A DNA stretch of 64,000 nt from Streptomyces antimycoticus (GTDB lineage: Bacteria; Actinomycetota; Actinomycetes; Streptomycetales; Streptomycetaceae), in the NCBI RefSeq assembly GCF_005405925.1, contig NZ_BJHV01000001.1, forward strand, positions 10,478,001 through 10,542,000, written 5' to 3'. Within the stretch, counting starts at the first letter, position 1. The number at the start of each line of letters is the position of its first letter. Made by a program: the position numbers and the translations under genes. Under the pieces are notes generated by a model, which was not told the origin of the DNA, ran no database searches, and saw only the letters and a program-made list of their open reading frames with translations. This document shows, one piece after another, positions 42,830-51,521 of this stretch.

Positions 42830-43848
42830 TCATCGACATCCACGGTCACTACACGACCGCACCCCCCGCCCACCATGCCTACCGTGACGCCCAGCTGGCA
42901 CGCCTGGAGGACCCGTCCCTGCCCGCCCCCGCTCCGGCGGCCATCAGCGACGACGCCATCCGGGAAAGTGTCGAGCACAACCAGCTGAAGGTGCTGCGCG
43001 AGCGGGGCGGCGACTTCATGCTCTTCTCGCCGAAGGCTTCCGGTATGGAGCACCATGTCGCCGACCCGGCGGCCGCCCGCGACTGGGCGCGCGCCTGCAA
43101 CGATCTGGTGGCCCGGGTGGTGTCCCTCTTCCCGGAGCATTTCGCCGCCGTCTGCCAGCTCCCGCAGACACCCGCCGGAGGCGTCGACGACGCGGTGGCC
43201 GAACTCCGCCGCTGTGTCACCGGGGCGGGCTTCGTCGGCTGCAACCTCAACCCGGACCCGTCGGGCGGGCACTGGACGTCACCGCCGCTCACCGACCCGT
43301 CCTGGTACCCGCTCTACGAGGCCCTGTGCGAGCTGGATGTCCCCGCGATGATCCATGTCTCCAGCTCCTGCAATCCGGCCACGCACACCCTCGGCGCCCA
43401 CTATCTCAACGCCGACACGTCGGTCTTCATGCAGCTGCTCCAGGGCGACCTGTTCACCCGATTCCCGGGGCTGCGGTTCGTCATCCCGCACGGTGGGGGA
43501 GCCGTCCCCTACCACTGGGGTCGCTACCGGGGCCTGGCCATGCGCATGGGCCTGCCCGACCCCGCCGAAGCGCTCCTGGGGAACGTCTGGTTCGACACCT
43601 GCGTCTACCATCAGGACGGCATCGACCTCCTCACCCGGGTCGTCCCCGTGGCCAACCTCCTGTTCGCCTCGGAGATGCTCGGCGCGGTACGGGGCGCCGA
43701 CCCGGCGACGGGGGTGGCCTGGGACGACACCAAGAAGTACGTCTGCGCGGCCGGCCTCGCCGCGGACGACCTGCGACAGGTCCTGGAGGGCAACGCGCGG
43801 CGTGTCTACCCTCGGCTGGACGCGTTGTTGGCGGCCCAAGGGCGTTAA
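42826..43848 (+). CDS. ligJ: 4-oxalomesaconate hydratase (LigJ-type amidohydrolase)
   Basis: A 340-residue amidohydrolase-fold protein that matches LigJ closely along its length: [117 protein letters not shown] and [12 protein letters not shown]. Metal ligands are the first HGH and later His. It hydrates 4-oxalomesaconate in the protocatechuate 4,5-cleavage and gallate pathways. TTG 42826 overlaps the aldolase TGA and follows GGAGGG. This is the best functional anchor for the cluster. Confidence 0.92.
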   Translation: MIIDIHGHYTTAPPAHHAYRDAQLARLEDPSLPAPAPAAISDDAIRESVEHNQLKVLRERGGDFMLFSPKASGMEHHVADPAAARDWARACNDLVARVVSLFPEHFAAVCQLPQTPAGGVDDAVAELRRCVTGAGFVGCNLNPDPSGGHWTSPPLTDPSWYPLYEALCELDVPAMIHVSSSCNPATHTLGAHYLNADTSVFMQLLQGDLFTRFPGLRFVIPHGGGAVPYHWGRYRGLAMRMGLPDPAEALLGNVWFDTCVYHQDGIDLLTRVVPVANLLFASEMLGAVRGADPATGVAWDDTKKYVCAAGLAADDLRQVLEGNARRVYPRLDALLAAQGR

Positions 43849-43867
43849 CGCGGAGAGGGGTTGACCG

Positions 43868-43902
43868 GAGGGGCCGGGCAGCTGGGTGCTGCCCGGCCCC
43901 TC
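43868..43902. terminator. Intrinsic terminator after ligJ operon
   Basis: A perfect 15-bp stem (GAGGGGCCGGGCAGC and its complement) with a 5-base loop, 19 bp after the ligJ stop. Confidence 0.85.
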
Positions 43903-43904
43903 GG

Positions 43905-43950
43905 TGTCCGGCGTCAGACCGTCGTCCTGTCCGGCGTCAGACCGTCGTCC
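43905..43950. repeat. Tandem 23-bp duplication at the reductase 3' end
   Basis: Two identical 23-bp units (43905-43927 and 43928-43950) begin TGTCCGGCGTCAGACC. The second copy carries the last codons and stop of the ferredoxin reductase gene. Confidence 0.85.
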
Positions 43951-45166
43951 GCTCGCAGAACAGGGTCTTGAGCGGAACCTCCGCGCCGGCGGCGTCCGCG
44001 GGGATGTGGGCGCCGATGGTGAGGGCGCGGCGTACGGCCATGTAGTCGGCGGGCCGGTTGACGGCGTCGACGGCGAGCAGCTCGCCCTGCCGGTAGTACA
44101 GGACGGAGAATCGCTCCTCGTCCGGAGCGCCGCGCACGACGAAGTGGTCGTATCCGGTGGAGAGCCCGGCGATCTGAAGGCTCAGGTCTCCCTGGTGGGA
44201 CCAGAACCAGGGCACAGAGGTGTCCGGCTCCTCCTGGCCGAGCAGTGTGGCGGCCGCCGCATTGGCCTGCGCGAGGGCGTTGGGCACGGACTCCAGACGA
44301 ATCCTGCCGTCCCCGGTGCGCGGATGCGGCCTTACAGTGCAGTCACCGGCGGCCACGACGCCGGGCCGGCTGGTCCCGGAACAGGCGTCCACGACGATCC
44401 CGCCGTCCACCTCGAGGCCGAGCCGCTCGGCGAGGTCGGTGCGCGGGACGGCGCCGACGCCGACGAGGACCAAGTCGGCGGGGAGTCGCGAGCCGTCGCC
44501 GAGGAGCACGCCGGTCATTCGGCCGGACTTCCCGTCGAACCCGGTGACGGACGTCGACAGACGCACCACAGTGCCCCGCCGCGTATGGGCCTGCCGATAG
44601 AATTCGGAGACGACCGGCGCGACGGACCGCTCCAGGAGCCGGTGCGCGGCCTCGACGACGGTCACCTCCTTGCCCTGTGCCCGGGCGGCGGCCGCCACCT
44701 CCAGGCCGACGAAGCCACCCCCGACGACCACCACGTGGCGGGCTCGGGTCAGCTCCTCCCGGAGCCGGAACGCGTCGTCGATGTCGCGGAGATGATGGAC
44801 GCCGCCGAGCCCGGCCCCCGGAACGGCGAGCTTGCGTGGGGCGGCCCCCGTGGCGAGGGCGATCCGGTCATACGGCAGCTCCCGCCCCGTGTCGGTGACC
44901 AGGACACCGTTGCCGGCGTCGACGACCCGCTCGCCGGTGAGGAGATCTATCCCGGCCTCGGCGTAGTACTCCGCCTTCCGGAAGGCGAGTCGCCCGACGT
45001 CGTAGTCACCGGCCAGCAACTCCTTGGAAAGCGGTGGCCGTTGATAGGGAGCCCGGGACTCCTCGCCGACCACCGTGATCCCTTCACGCTCCCCGCGCCG
45101 CCGCAACTCCAAGGCCACCTGCACTCCGGCCTGCCCTCCACCCACGACAACCGTTCCGCGCCCCAT
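43937..45166 (-). CDS. FAD-dependent ferredoxin reductase
   Basis: A 409-residue flavoprotein of the ferredoxin/rubredoxin reductase type. The FAD motif GGGQAGVQVALELR is at residues 9-22, APYQRPPLSKELL at 38-50, ATGAAPRKL near 108, the NAD(P)H motif GGGFVGLEVAAAA near 151 and GVVAAGDC near 275. A C-terminal reductase domain with WFWSHQGDLSLQIAG follows. It is expected to pass electrons from NADH to the ferredoxin at 35574-35896 and on to the Rieske oxygenase. Preceded by GGAAGGA and by operator site 8. Confidence 0.9.
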   Translation of the reverse strand: MGRGTVVVGGGQAGVQVALELRRRGEREGITVVGEESRAPYQRPPLSKELLAGDYDVGRLAFRKAEYYAEAGIDLLTGERVVDAGNGVLVTDTGRELPYDRIALATGAAPRKLAVPGAGLGGVHHLRDIDDAFRLREELTRARHVVVVGGGFVGLEVAAAARAQGKEVTVVEAAHRLLERSVAPVVSEFYRQAHTRRGTVVRLSTSVTGFDGKSGRMTGVLLGDGSRLPADLVLVGVGAVPRTDLAERLGLEVDGGIVVDACSGTSRPGVVAAGDCTVRPHPRTGDGRIRLESVPNALAQANAAAATLLGQEEPDTSVPWFWSHQGDLSLQIAGLSTGYDHFVVRGAPDEERFSVLYYRQGELLAVDAVNRPADYMAVRRALTIGAHIPADAAGAEVPLKTLFCERTTV

Positions 45167-45192
45167 GTGCTGGTCCTTCCGCCGGAGTCTTA

Positions 45193-45203
45193 ACGTCAGA
45201 CCA
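45193..45203. promoter_or_regulatory. FadR/GntR-type operator, site 8
   Basis: On the minus strand TGGTCTGACGT, inside GCATAATGGTCTGACGTT, 27 bp before the reductase start. It has one mismatch to the TGGTnnnACCA rule. The following 425 bp (45204-45627) hold no gene that I can support. Confidence 0.6.
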
Positions 45204-45627
45204 TTATGCCAATGGAGGTGGGGTGAGGGTATGGGCGGGGGCGGGGGAAGCCGGAATGTTCCCTTCGAGGACATCGCGGGCGGCGGCCGGGGTAGGTGCG
45301 GAGCGGTGTCATGCCGTCCGGTTCGACCTGCGCCTGCGCGAAGAGCACCCTTCGCGACCTGTAGCGTCAGAGGTCCTTTGCGCCCGGATGCCTCGCAGCC
45401 ACCCGCATACGACACCGCTCGCACATCACCTTGTAGTCGACGTGCGGCCATTCGCGGCCCGACCTGCCGAGGTGCTCGGGCAGCGTGGGGAGCATGGTCT
45501 GCCGCAGCGCCGTGGCCGGCTCGACTCGTGCCTGTCGCAGCGCGCTGGGGGCGTCCAGCGGCACGCCGTGCAGGGTGGCCACCGGTATCGGAATCCCGGC
45601 ATCGAAGGAGACGCGAAGGCGGCCTCC

Positions 45628-45852
45628 CGTGGTGAACCCGCTGGACGACGGCCCCTGGGGCGACCGGGCCACCACCGCCGACCAGCACGCTGTGCCCCAG
45701 GTCTTCTTCACCGATCCCAAGGCTGCCGCGGTGGGCCTGAGTGCCGAGCAGGCGGCCGCGGCCGGTCACCGCATCCAGACCGTGGACCTCGACTTCAACA
45801 CGGCCCAGGGTGCCAACCTGTATGCGGACGGTTACCGGGGCCACGCCCGGGC
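45628..45852 (+). pseudogene. Pyridine nucleotide-disulfide oxidoreductase fragment
   Basis: VPQVFFTDPKAAAVGLSAEQ, RIQTVDLDF and GANLYADGYRGHAR match the start of the C-terminal dimerisation domain of mercuric-reductase/lipoamide-dehydrogenase-like enzymes. No FAD or NAD domain precedes it and it is cut off at about 45852, where the phosphatase gene on the other strand ends. A stand-alone scrap. Confidence 0.65.
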
Positions 45853-46971
45853 GCGCACCCCCTCGCGCTGCAGCACGATCAGGGCCATGTCGTCGGCGAG
45901 CGGCCCGCCCGTATGCGCCCGCAGGTCCGCGCCGATGCTGTGCACGAGCTCATCCGGACGCTGATCGGTCCAAGCCGTCACCCGCTCCACGAGGGGGTAG
46001 AAGTTGCCCCTGCTGTCCCGGGCCTCGGTGACTCCGTCCGTGTACAGCACCAGTCGGTCACCCGGGGCGAAACGGAAGGTCAATGGGGCGTACTCGGCCT
46101 CCGTCAGGGTGCCAAGACCCAGCGGGGGAGCGGGGGCAGCGACTTCCAGGGGCGTGACCTGCCCCCCGTGCAGCAGAAGCGGCGGCAGATGGCCGAAACT
46201 GATCAGACGGGCACAGAGCTGGTTGTCCGGGATCTCCAGCACGGCCGCTGTGATGAAGTGTTCACTGGGCCAATCGTCAGGATCCCCGTGGTGCGACTCA
46301 CCCAGGTCCCAGCGCACATCGGATTCCAGGGCGGACGCGAGCCCGGACAGTGTGGAGTGCCGGTGTGCGTTGAAGCGGAAGGCGCCGAGGACGGTCTCGA
46401 TGTCCCCGATGGCCCCGAGCCCCTTGCCGCGCGCATCCCCGATGATCAGCCGGGTGGGGCCAGGCGCGCGGACCAGTGCGTACAGGTCTCCACCGATACG
46501 GGCTTCGGTCTCGGCGGCCACGTACGTCGACGCCAGGGACACCGCTCCCGCGCGTTGCGGCAGTGGCCGCAGCAGCACGGACTGCGCGGCTTCCGAGACC
46601 TGGCGCACCCTGGCCAGGTGGCGCAGATGCTGCTCGCGCAGACGGGTGACGATCAGGAGCAGCGCTGAGAACAGCATCAGGGACAGAAGCTGCACGAGTA
46701 CGTTCTCGGTGGTCAGCGCGCTTCGTTCGGCTCCCGCGACGACCAGCGCCGCCAGGGCGAGCAGAGCGGTGACGGCAGTACGGCGGGTGTCGGTGAAGGC
46801 GGCGGCGAGCGCGAGCGGGACGACCAGCAGATGGGCGAGGTGGATGTCCGGCGGCAGGAACCAGTCGGCCACCGGAACCGCCACGATCAGCACGGACCAC
46901 AGGGCCACCCATCGGTAGTCCCGCCATCCGCTCGGTGCCCTAGTCGTCTGCAAAGGTGATCTGCTCCGCAT
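45832..46971 (-). CDS. Membrane-anchored PP2C-family (SpoIIE/RsbU-type) phosphatase
   Basis: A 379-residue protein. About four N-terminal membrane segments (residues 17-105, such as WVALWSVLIVAVPVADWF) are followed by a PP2C/SpoIIE domain: EARIGGDLYALV, IGDARGKGLGA, PPLLLHGG and LVLYTDGVTEARD, with Asp residues for two metals. Such phosphatases act on anti-anti-sigma factors in stress signalling. I chose ATG 46971, with GGAAGAG before it; upstream in-frame starts lack a site. It is unlikely to belong to the aromatic cluster. Confidence 0.85.
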   Translation of the reverse strand: MRSRSPLQTTRAPSGWRDYRWVALWSVLIVAVPVADWFLPPDIHLAHLLVVPLALAAAFTDTRRTAVTALLALAALVVAGAERSALTTENVLVQLLSLMLFSALLLIVTRLREQHLRHLARVRQVSEAAQSVLLRPLPQRAGAVSLASTYVAAETEARIGGDLYALVRAPGPTRLIIGDARGKGLGAIGDIETVLGAFRFNAHRHSTLSGLASALESDVRWDLGESHHGDPDDWPSEHFITAAVLEIPDNQLCARLISFGHLPPLLLHGGQVTPLEVAAPAPPLGLGTLTEAEYAPLTFRFAPGDRLVLYTDGVTEARDSRGNFYPLVERVTAWTDQRPDELVHSIGADLRAHTGGPLADDMALIVLQREGVRARAWPR

Positions 46972-47257
46972 TGCTCTTCCAGGTTCGGCGCGCACGGCAA
47001 TGAAGCGTCGCCGCTCGGTACGCACACCGAGCTGCATCAGGGCATCGGGAGGAGCCGCCGTTCGTACGCCCACAAACTGCTGTATCCGGCCGCCTCGGCC
47101 GTTCTGGCTGGTTCGACCACGATGCGGGCCCACCCCCGATCTCTGGGCGGGCGAAGTCCGAGCTTCACGAAACCTCCGGTGTAGTCGTTGGAGCTTGGCG
47201 ACAAGGCGGGGGCCGGATGGGACTTTCCCCCGATACCGGGCTGCAGCGGCCGCTGCT

Positions 47258-47280
47258 GGTGTGGTGTGGTGTGGTGTGGG
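47258..47280. repeat. GGTGT short tandem repeat
   Basis: GGTGT repeats about four times in the 415-bp gap between the two phosphatase genes (46972-47386). The gap also has an AT-rich stretch at about 47300-47320 (ATATAAATAG) that could be a promoter; no gene was found in it. Confidence 0.7.
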
Positions 47281-47386
47281 AGCGTACGTCCGTTATCCAG
47301 TCATATAAATAGTACGTATGAGCTGCCGGTTTTCCCGGGGCGCAGGCACTGGCCTCCAAGCGCTTGAGCCGGGCGGGTAAGTGGTT

Positions 47387-49864
47387 TCACGCACTGGCCG
47401 GCAGTTGCTGATCAGCCCAGACGAGTTTGCCGTCCGGGATGTGGCGGATTCCCCATCGGTGGGACAGTTGAGTGACGAGGAAGAGTCCGCGGCCGTGTTC
47501 GTCGGTGGTGCGGGGGTGTCGCACAAGCGGGTGGCTGTGGCTGGCGTCGGAGACTTCGCAGGTCAGCATCTCGTGCCGGATGAGGCGTAGGCCGACCGTG
47601 CGGTCGCTGTTGCCGTGGATGATGGCATTGGTGAACAGTTCGCTGACGATCAGCTCTGTGGACTCGGCTAGGTTTTCCAGTCCCCACTGGGTCAGCTGCC
47701 GGGTAGCGAGAGTTCGGGCACGGCCGACGACGGCGGGGTCGCTGGGGAACCGCCAAGAGGCAACCTGGTCTGCGCGCAGCGAGCGGGTCCGTGCGAGGAG
47801 CAGTGTGGCATCGTCGCCCGGCGACTTGGCCTGCACTGTGTCCACCGTGGACGAGCACAGATCGTCCAGTGTGAGGTCGGGCCGTGCGAGGGCCGCGCGC
47901 AAACGGTTCATGCCGGCGCTGATGTCCTGGTCGCGGGCCTCGATCAGACCGTCGGTGTAGAGGGCGAGCACGCTTCCTTCGGCGAGTTCCACAGTTACGG
48001 ACTCGAAGGGGACTAGTCCGATGCCGAGCGGTGCTCCAGTGGGCAGGTCGGGGAAGGTGACGTGGCCGTACGGGTCGATGATCGCGGGCGGGGGGTGGCC
48101 GGCCCGTGCCATGGTGCAGGTACGGGTGACCGGGTCGTAGACCGCGTACAGGCACGTGGCGGCCATCGTGGTGGTGGCCGGGTGCCGGGGGTCGGCTTCC
48201 GCCTCGGTGAGGCGGATGACCTGCTCGTCGAGGCGGGACAGTACTTCGTCGGGAGGCATGTCCATGTCGGCGAGGGTGCGCGTGGCGGTGCGGAGTTGGC
48301 CCGTCTTCGCCGCCGCGTTGATGCCGTGTCCGACCACGTCGCCGACGACCAGGGCGATGCGGGTGCCGGAGAGGGGGATCACGTCGAACCAGTCACCCCC
48401 GATGCCGTGGTGGCTATCGGTCGGCAGGTAGCGCCAGGCCACATCAGCGGCGGAGCCGCCTGTGGCGCGGTGGGGGAGCAGCAGGCGCCGCAGGGCCAGA
48501 GCCGCGGAGCGTTCGCGCACGTATTGGCGGGCGTTGTCCAGGGCCAGCGCTGCCCAGCTGACGAGTTCCTCGGCCAAGAGCAGGTCGTCCTCCTCGAACG
48601 GCCTGGGGTCCTCCGTCCGCACGAAGACCGCCACGCCCAGCACTGCGCCCCGGGCGCGGATCGGGACGACCATCAACGAGTGCATGGCGTGCTCGCGGAG
48701 CTTCTCCGCCCGCGCCGCGTCGTGGTGGTCCAGCCATGTGCCCTTGGATGCGTCCAGCATGGGCTCGAAGTGGGATTTCCCGGAGCGCAGGGCACCGGTG
48801 AAGGGCGAAGTGGGCAGGACGAAGACCGGCCCTCCGCGAGCGGTCAGGGACTCCGGCGTTCCCGGGTGGATCGAGGCCAGGCCCGCACGGCGGAAGACGG
48901 GGATGTGTCCGCCCTGTGGGCAGAGATGGGCCAAGGGCTTCTCGCCGAGTGAGACGCACTCCGCCAGGTCGACGGTGGCGTAGTCCGCGAGGAACGGTAC
49001 GGCGAGGTCGGCCAGCTCCTGCCCGGTCTGCATGACGTCCAAAGTGGTGCCGATGCGCCTGCTGGCCTCGCCGAGGATTGCCAGACGCTCTCGCGCCCGT
49101 CGGCTTTCGGTGACGTCCACGCTCACGACGCACACGCCCAGCGCGCGACCCTGCGCGTCGTCGAGGCGGACGTAGGACGCCGTCAATATGTGGTTGCTTC
49201 GCACATTCGCCGGCAGGAAGGCCTGGTAGTCCACGTTGATCGCCGGGTCGCCGCTCTCCAGCACCTGGTGCATCACTGCCTCCAGCGTTTCGGCCTCCGT
49301 CCCGGGCGCTGCCTCCGTCAGCCTGCGGCCCAGCCGCTTGGGGAGAGGGATGCCGTCCATGGAGCCCTGGGTGTCGTTCACCCGGATGCAGCGCAGGTGC
49401 GTGTCCCGTATGTCGACACCGATCGGCAGGCGGCTCGGCGGCGGCAGCGTAGCGAGGAGCGGCTCCGCCACTGTGGCCTTGGCCGGCCACGCGGGAAGCA
49501 AGGCCTTGTCGGTCGCACAGACCACCCACCACTCCAGGCCGTCCTGCCCGGACAGCGATGACACGCACAGGCGCACGTCGATGATGCGGCCGTCGCGGTG
49601 GCGTACCTGCGCGAGGTCGGACCAGCGGCCCCGGAGGGTGCTCTCTTGTGCGGCGTGTGAAGCCTTTGCTCGGTCGTCAGCGGCCACCAACAGGACACCG
49701 GCGGACCGCCCCGCGACCTCCACGGCCGAGTAGCCCACGAGCCGCTGAGCGCCTTGCGACCATCCGACCACCGTTCCCTGCGCGTCGAGGAGAGCTATCG
49801 CTGGGCAGGCTCTTTCGATGGCTGTCTGAGCCTCGGAGACTGCTGTCTTCGCGGAACTGCCCAT
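47387..49864 (-). CDS. Multidomain PAS-GAF-SpoIIE phosphatase with C-terminal ATPase (RsbW-like)
   Basis: An 825-residue signalling protein. A PAS domain (about residues 12-110: CPAIALLDAQGTVVGWSQGA) and a second PAS (about 165-275) are followed by GAF (290-460), a SpoIIE/PP2C domain (480-690: GIGGDWFDVIPLSG, VGDVVGHGINAAA, LALYTDGLIEARD) and a HATPase_c domain (700-825: LIVSELFTNAIIHGN, DEHGRGLFLVTQLS). It combines a phosphatase and an anti-sigma-type kinase, a layout common in Streptomyces. ATG 49864 follows GGGAAG. The 535-bp stretch upstream (49865-50400) shows no gene. Confidence 0.88.
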   Translation of the reverse strand: MGSSAKTAVSEAQTAIERACPAIALLDAQGTVVGWSQGAQRLVGYSAVEVAGRSAGVLLVAADDRAKASHAAQESTLRGRWSDLAQVRHRDGRIIDVRLCVSSLSGQDGLEWWVVCATDKALLPAWPAKATVAEPLLATLPPPSRLPIGVDIRDTHLRCIRVNDTQGSMDGIPLPKRLGRRLTEAAPGTEAETLEAVMHQVLESGDPAINVDYQAFLPANVRSNHILTASYVRLDDAQGRALGVCVVSVDVTESRRARERLAILGEASRRIGTTLDVMQTGQELADLAVPFLADYATVDLAECVSLGEKPLAHLCPQGGHIPVFRRAGLASIHPGTPESLTARGGPVFVLPTSPFTGALRSGKSHFEPMLDASKGTWLDHHDAARAEKLREHAMHSLMVVPIRARGAVLGVAVFVRTEDPRPFEEDDLLLAEELVSWAALALDNARQYVRERSAALALRRLLLPHRATGGSAADVAWRYLPTDSHHGIGGDWFDVIPLSGTRIALVVGDVVGHGINAAAKTGQLRTATRTLADMDMPPDEVLSRLDEQVIRLTEAEADPRHPATTTMAATCLYAVYDPVTRTCTMARAGHPPPAIIDPYGHVTFPDLPTGAPLGIGLVPFESVTVELAEGSVLALYTDGLIEARDQDISAGMNRLRAALARPDLTLDDLCSSTVDTVQAKSPGDDATLLLARTRSLRADQVASWRFPSDPAVVGRARTLATRQLTQWGLENLAESTELIVSELFTNAIIHGNSDRTVGLRLIRHEMLTCEVSDASHSHPLVRHPRTTDEHGRGLFLVTQLSHRWGIRHIPDGKLVWADQQLPASA

Positions 49865-50399
49865 TGTTCTTCCCTTCTGTGTCCTCCGGCGATGCGGTCC
49901 CCCCATCTGCTCGGCTGTCTGGTGGATGGATAGGTCCAGGGCAGGGGTGATCGAGCTCCGGGCACGGCAGGCCACAGCTCATTCACCCTTCCCCGACGGT
50001 GGCTGCGGCGGTGGTCTCGGCTCGTCAGACGTCCTCCGGCGGGACCCCTGTCGTGGCCCGGGTGCGGCCAATGGTCAGTCGGCTGACACCGACGGCAGCA
50101 ACACGGCCGTCCGGTGACTCCCCGCTTGCTCTGCACCCGGGAAAGGCGTTCATGAGCCACAGGGAGACCATCACGGTGCGGTGTACTTCGTTTGTGCTCA
50201 TGTCTGCGACACTACGTAGCCAGCGGCACCGGCATATGGTCCATTTCTATGACAAATTCCCAGACCAATTCCGCGGACAAACCAAGATCGTGATCTACCG
50301 AGCTGGGACACTGACTCGGTCCCGAGCTCGGCACTTCGAGCATGCGACGTGGCGCTGCGGCTTCGCGGGGCAAACGGCCTGACAGACGGCGCCCAGCGG

Positions 50400-50590
50400 C
50401 AACACCACGACTGCACCCAGTTCACCGCCGTCGTGGAAGCGATCCGGCGCATCGGCCCGGGTGCCCCTGGACCAGGCCGTCTCAGGTCATCGGCGGCAAG
50501 GGCTACAGCTCGAAGGCGATCCGCATCCGGCTCCGTCGGCGGGGCATCACTCACACGAACGAATCTCGGCAGGGACGCTCCCGGACCGGA
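50400..50590 (+). mobile_element. IS5-family transposase remnant
   Basis: HHDCTQFTAVVEAIRRIGPG and, in another frame, VIGGKGYSSKAIRIRLRRRG followed by ITHT match the same region of the intact IS5 transposase downstream (residues around 150-200 of the joined protein) but differ in sequence. It is a separate, decayed copy just before the intact element. Confidence 0.75.
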
Positions 50591-50625
50591 CAGAGGCGCG
50601 TCCGCCCCGCCCTCGGAACCCCGTC

Positions 50626-51521
50626 TAGGATCTGTCGTCAAATGATCTTCGGTCGGGGATCATGGTCGGGTGATACGTCGCCATGAACTGTCCGATGCCG
50701 AGTGGGCCTTCGTGCAGCCGTTGCTGCCCCGGTCCGAGCGGGGCCGCAGGCGGCTGGACGACCGGACGGTCCTCAACGGGATCGTGTGGAAGTTCCGGAC
50801 CGGTACGGCCTGGCGGGATGTGCCCGAGCGGTACGGTTCCTGGGCCACGCTGCACACCCGCTTCCGCCGGTGGGCCAAGGACGGCACCTTCGAGCGGATG
50901 CTCCGGGCCGCCCAGGCCAGGGCCGACGCGGCCGGGGACATCGAGTGGCTGGTGTCGGTCGACTCCACGATTGTCCGGGCCCACCAGCACGCGGCCGGGG
51001 CGCGAAAAGGGGGCTTTGCGCCCCGGGACTCGGCCGGTCCAGAGGCGGCCTGACCAGCAAGATCCACCTGGCCTGCGACGCTGTGGGGCGACCGCTCGCC
51101 TTCACCGTCACCGGCGGGAACACCAACGACTGCACCCAGTTCACCGCCGTGATGAAGGCGATCCGGGTGCCCCGGCTGGGACCGGGGCGGCCCCGGGTCC
51201 GCCCCGGCCACGTCATCGGCGACAAGGGCTACAGCTCCAAGGCCATACGCACCTGGCTGCGGCAACGGAACATCCGGCACACCATCCCGGAACGGTCCGA
51301 CCAGATCCGCAACCGGCTCCGACGCGGCAGCCGTGGCGGACGTCCGCCGGCCTTCGACAAGCACGTCTACAAGCGGCGCAACGTCGTCGAACGGTGCTTC
51401 AACCGCCTCAAGCAGTGGCGCGGCATCGCCACCCGCTATGACAAGACCGCCGAGTCCTACCAAGCGGCCATCACCCTCGCATCGCTGCTGATGTGGGCGT
51501 GACATTTGACGACAGATCCTA
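50626..51521. mobile_element. Intact IS5-family insertion sequence (IS427 group)
   Basis: An 896-bp element with perfect 19-bp terminal inverted repeats: TAGGATCTGTCGTCAAATG (50626-50644) and its complement (51503-51521). CTAG at both outer ends (50625-50628, 51519-51522) may be the target duplication. The transposase lies inside in two overlapping frames. The right end abuts the 3' end of the MocR gene. It looks recent, because both ends and the coding region are clean. Confidence 0.9.
50670..51502 (+). CDS. IS5-family DDE transposase, two frames joined by -1 frameshift
   Basis: The first frame (GTG 50670 to stop 51053) holds the N-terminal domain HELSDAEWAFVQPLLP and the first catalytic Asp, SVDSTIVRAHQHA. 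The second, -1 frame continues to 51502 with RGGLTSKIHLACDA, VIGDKGYSSKAI (second Asp) and NVVERCFNRLKQWRGIATRY (Glu). The switch can occur at GCGCGAAAAGGGGGC near 51002-51013, where A4G5 is a typical slippery site for this IS group. Programmed frameshifting is therefore likely, but a sequencing deletion in the G run cannot be excluded, since other genes here have the same type of break. Confidence 0.85.

Noticed and set aside
45367..45720. Minus-strand 117-residue ORF downstream of the reductase promoter
   Set aside because: It has no motif, is opposite a pyridine nucleotide-disulfide oxidoreductase fragment and has no ribosome site.
49865..49975. Upstream extension of the PAS/GAF/SpoIIE protein
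   Set aside because: The 37 additional residues are not domain-like, and ATG 49864 has a good ribosome-binding site.
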